Positions 1 through 7,242 of a DNA stretch of 64,000 bases are shown here, in pieces. The number at the start of each line of letters is the position of its first letter. Positions within the stretch are counted from its first letter, which is position 1. The DNA lies in NCBI GenBank assembly GCA_963807005.1, contig CAWDZK010000004.1, forward strand, positions 434,001 to 498,000, in the 5' to 3' direction. Below the pieces are notes generated by a model. The model saw only the letters and a program-made list of their open reading frames with translations. It made no database searches and was not told the DNA's origin. The translations under genes were made by a program, and so were the position numbers. The DNA is from CAWDZK01 sp963807005 (lineage in GTDB: Bacteria; Actinomycetota; Actinomycetes; JACCUZ01).

Positions 1-1
1 G

Positions 2-1594
2 GCCCTGGGCATCAACATGCCGGCGCGCTCGGTGGTGCTGGAGCGGCTGGTGAAGTGGAACGGCGAGAGCCACGCGGACGTGACGCCGGGGGAGTACACC
101 CAGCTCACCGGGCGGGCCGGCCGTCGCGGCATCGACGTGGAGGGGCACGCGGTGGTCGTGTGGTCACCGGGACTGGAGCCGGCCGCCCTTGCCGGGCTGG
201 CGTCGACCCGCACCTACCCGCTCCGGTCCAGCTTCCGCCCCTCGTACAACATGGCGGTCAACCTGGTGCACCAGTTCGGCCGGGACCGGGCCCGGGAGCT
301 GCTGCAGTCGTCCTTCGCGCAGTTCCAGGCCGACCGTGCGGTGGTGGGGCTGACGCGGCAGGTGGTCCGCAACGAGGAGGCCCTGGCCGGCTACCGGGAC
401 TCGATGACCTGTCACCTGGGGGACTTCCGGGAGTACGCGCGGCTGCGGCGGGCGATCTCGGACCGCGAAGCGGTGCTGGCCCGCACCGGGTCGGCCAACC
501 GCCGGGCCCAGGCGGCTGCCTCGCTGGAGGCGCTGCGCCCCGGGGACGTCATCGACGTGCCGGCGGGCCGCCGCGGCGGGCTCGCCGTGGTCCTCGACCC
601 GGGCAGGCAGGGCGGCGGTGACCCCCGGCCGACGGTGCTCACCTCCGAACGCCAGGTCCGGCGGCTCTCGGTCGCCGACTTCCCTGGCCCGGTCGAGGCG
701 GTGCACCGGCTGCGCATCCCCAAGTCGTTCAACGCGCGCAACCCGACGAGCCGGCGGGACCTCGCCTCGACCCTGCGCAACGCCCGCCTCGAGGACCGGC
801 CGGGAAGGGACCAGCGGTCCACCCGCAGGACGCGGGCGGTGGCGGCGGACGACCGCGAGCTGGCCGACCTCCGGGCGAGGATGCGGGCGCATCCCTGCCA
901 CGGCTGCGACGAGCGGGAAGACCACGCACGATGGGCCGAGCGGTGGCACCGGTTGTCGCGGGAGACCGACGACCTGCGCCGCCGGGTCTCGGAACGCACC
1001 CACACCATCGGGCGCACGTTCGACCGGATCTGCAACCTGCTCGAGGAGCTGGGTTACCTCGAGGACGAGTCGGTGACGGCGTCCGGCAAGCAGCTGGCGC
1101 TGATCTACAACGAGCTCGACCTGCTCACCGCGGAGTGCCTGCGGCACGAGGTGTGGTCGGACCTGAGTCCCGCGGAGCTGGCGGCCTGCGTGTCGGCGCT
1201 GGTCTACGAGTCCCGCCAGCCCGAGGACGCCGCCCCGCCGACGTTGCCGTCGGGCTCGTCGCGGGAGGCACTGGCCGAGATGGTGCGCATCTGGGCGGTC
1301 CTGGAGGGGTGCGAGCGCGACCATCGCATCGACAGCCCGCGGGAGCCGGACCTGGGCTTCGCCTGGGCGACCTACCGCTGGGCGTCGGGAGAGAGCCTCG
1401 ACACCGTCCTGCGCGAGGCGGACGTGCCCGCCGGGGACTTCGTGCGCTGGACCAAGCAGGTGGTGGACCTGCTGGGGCAGATCACCGACGCCTCCCGGCG
1501 CGGCGGTGGAGCCACAGCGGAGGTCGGCGAGACCGCCCGCCGGGCCAGCGACCTGCTCCGGCGGGGCGTCGTCGCCTACACGTCGGTGGCCTGA
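2..1594 (+). CDS. helY: Ski2/Mtr4-like DEAD/DEAH-box RNA helicase HelY, 5'-truncated by the window
   Basis: This is the C-terminal 530 residues of a superfamily 2 helicase; the reading frame is open from base 2, so the start lies upstream of the window. Near the visible N-terminus the helicase motif VI, QLTGRAGRRGID, is intact. The ATPase Walker motifs must lie in the missing part. The rest is the Arg-rich, largely helical C-terminal region typical of the actinobacterial HelY group, with a coiled section around visible residues 280-350. The next genes, a 5'-3' exonuclease and an M24 peptidase, match the mycobacterial helY neighbourhood (Rv2092c to Rv2089c). The family acts on RNA or RNA-DNA structures; the precise substrate cannot be read from the sequence. 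Confidence 0.88.
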   Translation, partial: ALGINMPARSVVLERLVKWNGESHADVTPGEYTQLTGRAGRRGIDVEGHAVVVWSPGLEPAALAGLASTRTYPLRSSFRPSYNMAVNLVHQFGRDRARELLQSSFAQFQADRAVVGLTRQVVRNEEALAGYRDSMTCHLGDFREYARLRRAISDREAVLARTGSANRRAQAAASLEALRPGDVIDVPAGRRGGLAVVLDPGRQGGGDPRPTVLTSERQVRRLSVADFPGPVEAVHRLRIPKSFNARNPTSRRDLASTLRNARLEDRPGRDQRSTRRTRAVAADDRELADLRARMRAHPCHGCDEREDHARWAERWHRLSRETDDLRRRVSERTHTIGRTFDRICNLLEELGYLEDESVTASGKQLALIYNELDLLTAECLRHEVWSDLSPAELAACVSALVYESRQPEDAAPPTLPSGSSREALAEMVRIWAVLEGCERDHRIDSPREPDLGFAWATYRWASGESLDTVLREADVPAGDFVRWTKQVVDLLGQITDASRRGGGATAEVGETARRASDLLRRGVVAYTSVA

Positions 1595-1643
1595 AGCCAC
1601 CAGGCGCGGCCGACGGCCCACCTGAACGGTGGTGGAGAACCGG

Positions 1644-2592
1644 TCACCGGGTCGCAGCACCGTCGGCTGCTCCGAACGCGCTCAGCACCCGGTTCAACGA
1701 GCTGTCCAGCCCCCAGCGCTCGGACAGCTCGAGCAGCCGTTCCGGGTCCGCCGGCCGGGTCGGGATCAGGTCGTCGTGCTCAGGGAGCGGGACGTCGTGC
1801 GCGACCGCGACGACCCGCGGCGCGACCGCCAGGTAGTCCCGGGCAGCCGCCAGCTTGGCGCGGGCACCGGCCGGCATCCCGGTGTCACCGGCGTCCAGCG
1901 CGGCGAGCAGCGCGGCCAGCGAGCCGTACTTCGTGATCAACGCCGCCGCCGTCTTGTCGCCGATGCCGGCGACGCCGGGCAGCCCGTCGCTGGGGTCGCC
2001 GCGGAGGGTGGCGAAGTCGGCGTAGGCCCGGCCCGGGATGCCGTACTTCGCCTGCACCCACGCCTCGTCCACGATGTCGTGCCGGCCCACGCCGCGGGCG
2101 GTGTAGAGGACGCGGACGGCGCGGTCGTCGTCGACCAGCTGGAACAGGTCGCGGTCGCCGGTCACGACGTCCACCGGGATCGTGGCCGAGGTGGCCAGCG
2201 TGCCGATGACGTCGTCCGCCTCGTAGCCGTCCGCACCGAAGCAGGGAACCCCGAGCGCGGCGAGCACCGCCTCGATCACCGGGCACCTGGGGGGAGAGGT
2301 CGTCAGGCACCTCCTCCGCGCCCGCTGGTGCCAGCCGGTGGGTCTTGTACGACGGGATCGCCTCGACCCGGAACGCCGGCCGCCAGTCCGCGTCCATCGC
2401 CGCCACCAGCCGGGTGGGGGACCGGTCGGAGACCAGGCGGGCGATGAAGTCGAGCAGGCCGCGCACGGCGTTGACCGGCGAGCCGTCCGGGGCCCGGAAC
2501 GAGTCCGGCACCCCGAAGAACGCCCGGAAGTACAGCGCTGGGGTGTCGAGGAGCATCAGCCGGTCGTCGGTCCTCGCAGGGGTCTCAGCCAC
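1644..2592 (-). pseudogene. 5'-3' exonuclease (polymerase-I-type 5' nuclease) broken by a frameshift
   Basis: Two overlapping minus-strand frames together encode one 5' nuclease of about 315 residues. The N-terminal part (GTG at 2592; LLDTPALYFRAFFG, then DADWRPAFR and YKTHR) is in one frame. The C-terminal part (GYEADDVIGTLA, TGDRDLFQLVDD and the helix-hairpin-helix GDPSDGLPGVAGIGDKTAA) is in another. The frames join at about 2280-2292, where one surplus base in a CCCGG or C-run context turns QVPVIEAV into QVPGDRG. All acidic metal-binding motifs are present across the two parts, so the protein was recently intact or the break is a sequencing indel. Neither fragment alone would be an active nuclease. 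The gene is divergent from the M24 peptidase, 52 bases away. Confidence 0.8.
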
Positions 2593-2631
2593 GGCCGAGA
2601 GCCTGCCAGACGGCTGGGGCCGGCTCGCGCC

Positions 2632-2644
2632 TAGAGTGACGGCT
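2632..2644 (+). promoter_or_regulatory. -10 box of a probable leaderless promoter for the M24 peptidase
   Basis: TAGAGT at 2632-2637 fits TANNNT and ends seven bases before the ATG at 2645, so transcription would begin at or next to the start codon. No Shine-Dalgarno sequence precedes the ATG. The same geometry recurs before the genes starting at 5583, 24473, 29410 and 39573. Confidence 0.5.
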
Positions 2645-3757
2645 ATGACTTCGCACGCCGCCTCGTCCGACCGGCTGTCACACGCCCGCAAGGCGGTCGC
2701 CGACGCCGGTCTGGGCGCCCTGCTGCTGACCCCCGGGCCGGACCTGCGCTGGCTCACCGGCTACGAGGCGCTGCCGCTGGAGCGGCTCACCTGCCTGGTG
2801 CTGCCCTCCGACGGTGAGCCGTTCCTCGTCGCCCCCGGCCTGGAGGTGCCGGCCGTGGAGGCGTCCGGTGTCCCCGCCCTGGGGATCGAGGTGCTGGGCT
2901 GGGGGGAGACCGAGGACCCGTACGCCCTGATCGCCTCGCGGACCGGTCCGGTCGGCTCCCTCGGTCTGGCCAACCGGATGTGGGCCGAGCAGGTGCTGCG
3001 GTTCCGGACGGCGTTCCCGGACGCCGGGCAGAGCCTGGCCTCGGCGGTGCTCGCGGACCTGCGGATGCGCAAGTCCGCTGATGAGGTGGACGCCCTGCGC
3101 CGGGCGGGCCAGGCGATCGACCGCGTGCACCGACGGATGGCCGAGTTCCTGCGTCCCGGCATCTCGGAACGGGCGGCGGGGCGCGAGATCGCCGCCGCGA
3201 TCCTCGCCGAGGGCCATGAGAGCGTCGACTTCGTCATCGTCGGCTCCGGCCCCAACGGCGCGTCCCCGCACCACGAGGTCGGCGACCGGGTGCTCGAGCG
3301 CGGCGACGTGGTGGTCGTCGACATCGGCGGCACCACCGCGGAGGGCTACTGCTCCGACTGCACCCGCGTCTACGCGCTCGGCGAGCCGCCATCGGACTTC
3401 CGCGAGTACTTCGGCGTGCTGCACGAGGCCCAGCTCGCAGCCTGCGAGCAGGCGCGCCCGGGGGTCACCGCGGCCTCGGTCGACAAGGCAGCGCGCGACG
3501 TCATCACGGCTGCCGGGTACGGCGACCGGTTCCTGCACCGCACCGGTCACGGGATCGGCGTGGAGACGCACGAGGAGCCCTACATCGTCGAGGGGAACGA
3601 CACGGTCCTGGAGCCCGGCATGGCGTTCTCGATCGAGCCCGGCATCTACCTGGCGGGGCGCCACGGTGCCCGGATCGAGGACATCGTCGTCGCCACCGAG
3701 GACGGCATCGAGCGACTCAACGTCACCGACCGCGACCTCGTCGTCCTGGAGGCCTGA
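2645..3757 (+). CDS. M24-family metallopeptidase (Xaa-Pro aminopeptidase/dipeptidase type)
   Basis: A 370-residue two-domain peptidase. Residues 1-130 form the creatinase-like N-terminal domain, and the rest is the pita-bread catalytic domain. The dinuclear metal ligands are visible: VDIGG and SDCTR supply the two Asp, HRTGHGIG the His, and IEPGIY and RIEDIVV the two Glu. The family removes an N-terminal residue next to proline or splits Xaa-Pro dipeptides in the cytoplasm. The ATG at 2645 is chosen because the -10 box at 2632-2637 suits a leaderless start and the open frame upstream has no family similarity. It corresponds in position and type to mycobacterial pepE (Rv2089c). It is followed after three bases by an acyl-CoA dehydrogenase, with which it is probably co-transcribed. 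Confidence 0.88.
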   Translation: MTSHAASSDRLSHARKAVADAGLGALLLTPGPDLRWLTGYEALPLERLTCLVLPSDGEPFLVAPGLEVPAVEASGVPALGIEVLGWGETEDPYALIASRTGPVGSLGLANRMWAEQVLRFRTAFPDAGQSLASAVLADLRMRKSADEVDALRRAGQAIDRVHRRMAEFLRPGISERAAGREIAAAILAEGHESVDFVIVGSGPNGASPHHEVGDRVLERGDVVVVDIGGTTAEGYCSDCTRVYALGEPPSDFREYFGVLHEAQLAACEQARPGVTAASVDKAARDVITAAGYGDRFLHRTGHGIGVETHEEPYIVEGNDTVLEPGMAFSIEPGIYLAGRHGARIEDIVVATEDGIERLNVTDRDLVVLEA

Positions 3758-3760
3758 ACC

Positions 3761-4915
3761 GTGCCCGTGACCCCCGTGCAGCGCTACCTCCCGACCGAGG
3801 AGGCCACCGAGCTGCTCGCCCTGACCCGGCAGCTGGCCCGCGAGGAGCTGGCACCGAAGGCCGCCGAGTACGAGGCCGCCAGCCGGTTCCCCCGCGAGGT
3901 GTTCCGGACCCTGGGCAAGGCGGGCCTGCTCGGCCTGCCCTACCCGGAGGAGCACGGAGGCGGCGGTCAGCCCTACGAGGTCTACCTGCAGGTGGTGGAG
4001 GAGCTGGCCACGGCGTGGGGGACGGTCGCCGAAGGCGTCAGCGTGCACACCCTGGCGTGCTACCCGCTCGCCGAGTACGGCACCGACGAGCAGCGGGCCC
4101 GGTGGCTGCCCGACATGATCGGCGGCGAGCTGCTCGGCGGCTACTGCCTGTCCGAGGCGCAGTCCGGCTCGGACGCGGCCGCGATGGTCACCCGGGCGGT
4201 CCGCGACGGCGACGACTACGTCGTCAACGGCACCAAGTCCTGGATCACGCACGGCGGAGAGGCCGACTTCTACAGCCTCATGTGCCGGACCTCCGACGAC
4301 GGTGCCCGCGGCATCTCCTGCCTGCTGGTGGACGCCGACACCGAGGGCGTCTCCGCCGGCGAGCCGGAGCGCAAGATGGGCTTCACCGCCTCCACCACCG
4401 CGCAGGTGCGCTACGAGGACGCCCGGATCGCCGCCGACCGGCTCCTCGGTCCGGAGGGCCACGGGTTCAAGATCGCCCTGGCGGCCCTGGACGGCGGCCG
4501 GCTGGGCATCGCGGCCTGCGCTGTCGGGCTCGCCCAGGCGGCGTTCGACACCGCCCTGGCGTGGGCGGAGGAGCGACGGCAGTTCGGCCGGGCGATCGTG
4601 GAGTTCCAGGGCCTGGCCTTCATGCTCGCCGACATGGCGACGGGAATCGAGGCCGGCCGCTCCCTGTACCTCGATGCGGCCCGGCTCCGCGACCGCGGCG
4701 AGCCGTTCGGCAAGCAGGCCGCGATGGCCAAGCTGTTCTGCACCGACATGGCCATGAAGGTCACCACCGACGCGGTCCAGGTGCTCGGCGGCTACGGCTA
4801 CGTCCAGGACTTCCCGGCCGAGCGGTACATGCGCGAGGCGAAGGCCCTGCAGATCGTCGAGGGCACCAACCAGGTGCAGCGGATGGTCATCGCCCGCCAG
4901 CTCACCCGCGGCTGA
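3761..4915 (+). CDS. Acyl-CoA dehydrogenase
   Basis: A 384-residue FAD enzyme of normal acyl-CoA dehydrogenase length, oxidising an acyl-CoA to the 2-enoyl-CoA and passing electrons to electron-transfer flavoprotein. The N-terminal helical domain, the middle beta domain (CLSEAQSGSDAA; KSWITHGGEAD) and the C-terminal helical domain (RRQFGRAIVEFQ; QVLGGYGYVQDFPAERYMRE) are all present. The Glu in IVEGTNQVQ is where short-chain enzymes carry the catalytic base. GTG at 3761, three bases after the peptidase stop, is the start. Chain length cannot be fixed from sequence. A role downstream of crotonyl-CoA from the nearby lysine pathway is possible but not shown. Confidence 0.9.
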   Translation: MPVTPVQRYLPTEEATELLALTRQLAREELAPKAAEYEAASRFPREVFRTLGKAGLLGLPYPEEHGGGGQPYEVYLQVVEELATAWGTVAEGVSVHTLACYPLAEYGTDEQRARWLPDMIGGELLGGYCLSEAQSGSDAAAMVTRAVRDGDDYVVNGTKSWITHGGEADFYSLMCRTSDDGARGISCLLVDADTEGVSAGEPERKMGFTASTTAQVRYEDARIAADRLLGPEGHGFKIALAALDGGRLGIAACAVGLAQAAFDTALAWAEERRQFGRAIVEFQGLAFMLADMATGIEAGRSLYLDAARLRDRGEPFGKQAAMAKLFCTDMAMKVTTDAVQVLGGYGYVQDFPAERYMREAKALQIVEGTNQVQRMVIARQLTRG

Positions 4916-5209
4916 CCGCCCCGGACCACCCAGACACCGACGGCGGCGGGCGCGGTCGGCTCAAGGGTCTCCTCGGGCCTGCCGATGTGGCGGGTGCGCC
5001 GCCCGTCCGGGTGGCGTGCTCGGGACACGGTGATCCCCGCGACCCCCACCGACCCGCACCCCCGTCGCCGGGAGTGCGGGCACGGAGAAACCCGGTCGCC
5101 TAGGCCGCGGGGGGAGTGAGTGGCGAGACCGGCTCGTGCGTCGAGCCGTGGCGGTTCGTGCCGGACGTCGGCGCGGGCGGCGCGGCACCTCGCGACGGGA
5201 GAGCTCCAG

Positions 5210-5461
5210 ATGCGCACGGTCCTGTGCAGCACGTCGGCGGGACGCCGCCGCCTCCTCCCGGTCCTCGTGGCCGGTGCGGTAGGCGGCAGCCTCCTCGGCG
5301 GCGTCCTCGCTCCCTCCGCCTCGGCGGCGGCCACCGGGCGGGCGGGTCACCACCGCCCGCACGGCTCCGCCGCCAAGGTGGCTGGGTCGGAGGTCGCCCT
5401 CGGGCCTGCCGTGAAGTACGTCCGCCTGCCGGACGGCACGGTCCGGCTGGTCCGCTCGTAA
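5210..5461 (+). CDS. Small secreted protein of unknown function
   Basis: An 83-residue protein beginning with a classical signal peptide: basic residues around 11-13 (GRRR), a hydrophobic stretch LLPVLVAGAVGGSLLGGVLA, and a likely cleavage site after SASAA near residue 41. The mature part is only about 42 residues, contains HHRPHG, and ends in the short polar segment YVRLPDGTVRLVRS. I recognise no family. ATG at 5210 is preferred over an in-frame GTG at 5120 because a GGAGAG stretch precedes it and it puts the signal peptide at the N-terminus. It stands alone, about 290 bases after the acyl-CoA dehydrogenase. That intervening stretch holds nothing I can identify. Confidence 0.55.
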   Translation: MRTVLCSTSAGRRRLLPVLVAGAVGGSLLGGVLAPSASAAATGRAGHHRPHGSAAKVAGSEVALGPAVKYVRLPDGTVRLVRS

Positions 5462-5476
5462 GGGGTCCGGTCGGCC

Positions 5477-5527
5477 GCCGTGGCCGTCGTCCCACCCGCC
5501 TCGGCGGACCGGGACGGCGGCCACGGC
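5477..5527 (+). terminator. Imperfect hairpin downstream of the small secreted protein
   Basis: GCCGTGGCCGTCG at 5477-5489 pairs with CGGCGGCCACGGC at 5515-5527, 12 of 13 positions being complementary, across a 25-base loop. It begins 16 bases after the stop codon. There is no T-tract, so it may only slow polymerase. Confidence 0.3.
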
Positions 5528-5582
5528 TGGTCCGGCCCGGTCGTGGGCTCCCGGGTGGCCGCCGGACACTACGGTTGGCCGG

Positions 5583-6023
5583 GTGGAGGACATCGACCGT
5601 CAGATCGTGGACCTGCTGTGCCGGGACGGGCGGATGAGCTACACCGACCTGGGCAAGGCCACCGGCCTGTCCACCTCGGCCGTGCACCAGCGGGTCCGGC
5701 GGCTCGAGCAGCGGGGGGTGATCCGCGGCTACACCGCCGTGGTCGACGCCGAGGCGGTCGACCTGCCGCTCACCGCGTTCATCTCGATCCGTCCGATCGA
5801 CCCGAGCGCCCCGGACGACGCGCCCGAGCGACTGCGCGGGCTGCCCGAGATCGAGGCCTGCCACTCGGTTGCGGGCGACGAGAGCTACATCCTCAAGGTG
5901 CGGGTGCGCACCCCCGCCGACCTCGAGATCCTGCTCGCGCGGATCCGGGCCGACGCCAACGTGTCGACCCGGACGACGATCGTCCTGTCCACCCCGTACG
6001 AGCAAAGGCCGCTCCAGGTCTGA
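5583..6023 (+). CDS. Lrp/AsnC-family transcriptional regulator
   Basis: A 146-residue regulator of typical Lrp/AsnC length. The N-terminal helix-turn-helix covers about residues 1-55 (DIDRQIVDLLCRDGRMSYTDLGKATGLSTSAVHQRVRRLEQRGVI read in parts). A C-terminal RAM ligand-binding domain follows, with EACHSVAGDESYILKVRV and the terminal TTIVLS segment. These proteins bind amino acids and control amino-acid metabolism as dimers or octamers. GTG at 5583 lies seven bases after a TACGGT -10 box (5570-5575), so the transcript is probably leaderless. The lysine-degradation genes start about 3 kb downstream, and lysine is a plausible but unproven effector. Confidence 0.85.
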   Translation: MEDIDRQIVDLLCRDGRMSYTDLGKATGLSTSAVHQRVRRLEQRGVIRGYTAVVDAEAVDLPLTAFISIRPIDPSAPDDAPERLRGLPEIEACHSVAGDESYILKVRVRTPADLEILLARIRADANVSTRTTIVLSTPYEQRPLQV

Positions 6024-6120
6024 AGGGCGGCAGGTCCGCCGCGGGTCAAGTCCCGGCACGGAGATGCCCAACAGCCCGGACCCGGCTTGCACCCGGGGGT
6101 GCGGTTGCGGCATACATCTC

Positions 6121-6148
6121 CGTGGCCCGAGTACATGCGCGGGCCACG
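6121..6148. repeat. Perfect 9-bp inverted repeat upstream of the CAP-domain gene
   Basis: CGTGGCCCG (6121-6129) and CGGGCCACG (6140-6148) are exact complements around a 10-base loop, ending 33 bases before the GTG at 6182. It could be an operator or an RNA hairpin in the leader. I considered a cyclic-di-AMP riboswitch, since such switches often precede cell-wall genes, but the conserved core is absent. Confidence 0.4.
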
Positions 6149-6181
6149 GGGGAGGACCTGTTTCCTGCCGAAGGACTCCGC

Positions 6182-6628
6182 GTGACCCGTCGTCCCGCAC
6201 TGGTGTCGCTGTTCGCGGTCACCGTGCTCGCCGCCTGCGCCGTGCTCGTGGGCGCATCGCCGGCCTCTGCCGACAGCACCCGGGAGGCACGGCTGCTCGT
6301 CAAGATCAACAACGCCCGGGTCGAGCAGGGGCTGCGTCCCGTCACGCCGAGCCCGGACCTCGAGGCGGCCGCCGAGGATCACACCCGGTCGATGGCCGGG
6401 GCCAGGACGCTGTTCCACACCGCGTCGTTCTCCCGGCTGTGCTGCTGGTCCATGATCGGCGAGAACGTCGGCTACGGCTATACCGTGCGCGGCCTGCACC
6501 GCCAGCTCATGCACTCTGCGCCGCACCGGGCGAACATCCTGAGCCCGCGGGTGCGCCAGGTCGGGATCGCGATCGTCTCGCGCGGCGGGGGTCTCTGGGT
6601 GACAGAGGTGTTCCGGGACCCTCGCTGA
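6182..6628 (+). CDS. Secreted CAP (SCP/PR-1) domain protein
   Basis: A 148-residue exported protein. The signal peptide LVSLFAVTVLAACAVLVGAS ends near ASPASA-DS (about residue 31), and the mature chain is a single CAP domain. The family residues are present: His in LFHTASF, Glu in GENVGYG, and His in SAPHRANIL. Bacterial CAP domains are extracellular and of uncertain biochemistry, with binding, protease or lipid roles proposed. Two adjacent Cys (RLCCWS) replace the single Cys more often seen. GTG at 6182 follows a weak GAAGGA ribosome-binding site. It is probably monocistronic, with a CRP-like protein gene 98 bases downstream. Confidence 0.8.
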   Translation: MTRRPALVSLFAVTVLAACAVLVGASPASADSTREARLLVKINNARVEQGLRPVTPSPDLEAAAEDHTRSMAGARTLFHTASFSRLCCWSMIGENVGYGYTVRGLHRQLMHSAPHRANILSPRVRQVGIAIVSRGGGLWVTEVFRDPR

Positions 6629-6670
6629 CTCCTCGGAGCAGTGGCCGACCGCAGCGCCCGGCCAAGATCC

Positions 6671-6713
6671 TTGACATAGCCGGGCCGGGGTAGTCGAGTA
6701 AGGCCACTCGACT
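6671..6713 (+). promoter_or_regulatory. TTGACA element and 8-bp inverted repeat before the cNMP-binding gene
   Basis: TTGACA at 6671-6676 is an exact -35 consensus, rare in this G+C-rich DNA. It is followed by the perfect inverted repeat AGTCGAGT (6692-6699) - AAGGCC - ACTCGACT (6706-6713). The repeat covers the expected -10 and start region and ends just before the ribosome-binding site CGGGAGG. This placement suits a repressor or autoregulatory site. Confidence 0.5.
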
Positions 6714-6726
6714 CGGGAGGGCACGC

Positions 6727-7188
6727 ATGGCCAAGGACCTGTACATCGCCCGGCTCAAGGCGGTGCCGCTGTTCGCCTCGCTGTCCAAGAAGGAGCTCGA
6801 CCTGCTGCTCAAGCAGGCCGACCACCTGCGCTACCCGGCGCGGCACTCCGTGGTCGCCGAAGGGGCGACGGGGGAAGAGTTCTGGCTGGTCATCGAGGGC
6901 ACGCTGGGCGTGCACCGCGGGGGGTCCAGGGTCGCCACCCTCGGCCCGGGTGACTACTTCGGGGAGCTGTCGGTCATCGACCCGGCCCCGCGGGACGCCA
7001 GCGTCAGCGCGGACACCCCGGTCGAGCTCATGGTCATCGGTCGGCAGCGGTTCTGGGCCACCCTGCAGAGCAGCCCCACCCTGATGCGCAAGCTCCTGGT
7101 CGGGCTGGCCCAACGGCTGCGTGAGGCCGACGCGGCCGACACCCAGGCCCGGCTGTCAGGACAGCGGAGCGCCGGCACCTCGGCCTGA
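6727..7188 (+). CDS. Single-domain cyclic-nucleotide-binding protein
   Basis: A 153-residue protein consisting almost wholly of a cNMP-binding beta-roll. It shows LKAVPLFASLSKKELDLL at residues 10-27, the turn VVAEGATGEEFWLVIEG at 42-58, and the phosphate-binding-cassette region GPGDYFGELSVIDPAPRDASVSA at 76-98. The Arg of the classical cassette is matched by R92. It has no C-terminal helix-turn-helix, unlike CRP, and no kinase or channel domain, so it is probably a sensor that acts on a partner. ATG at 6727 is supported by CGGGAGG at 6714-6720. The partner is not evident from the neighbours. Confidence 0.82.
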   Translation: MAKDLYIARLKAVPLFASLSKKELDLLLKQADHLRYPARHSVVAEGATGEEFWLVIEGTLGVHRGGSRVATLGPGDYFGELSVIDPAPRDASVSADTPVELMVIGRQRFWATLQSSPTLMRKLLVGLAQRLREADAADTQARLSGQRSAGTSA

Positions 7189-7242
7189 CCCCGGACCTCG
7201 GGCGGCCGGGGCCAGCCCAGCAGATGCCGGCTCGGGACCGGC

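Noticed and set aside
164..1660. Long minus-strand frame opposite helY
   Set aside because: It is antisense to a clear helicase, has random Arg/Pro/Gly composition, and shows no motif.
6040..6181. Possible cyclic-di-AMP riboswitch before the secreted CAP-domain gene
   Set aside because: A hairpin, GGGGGAGGACC and CCTGCCGAA words recall the switch, but the conserved CAGCTAACC segment and the GGGTGAATC core are missing.
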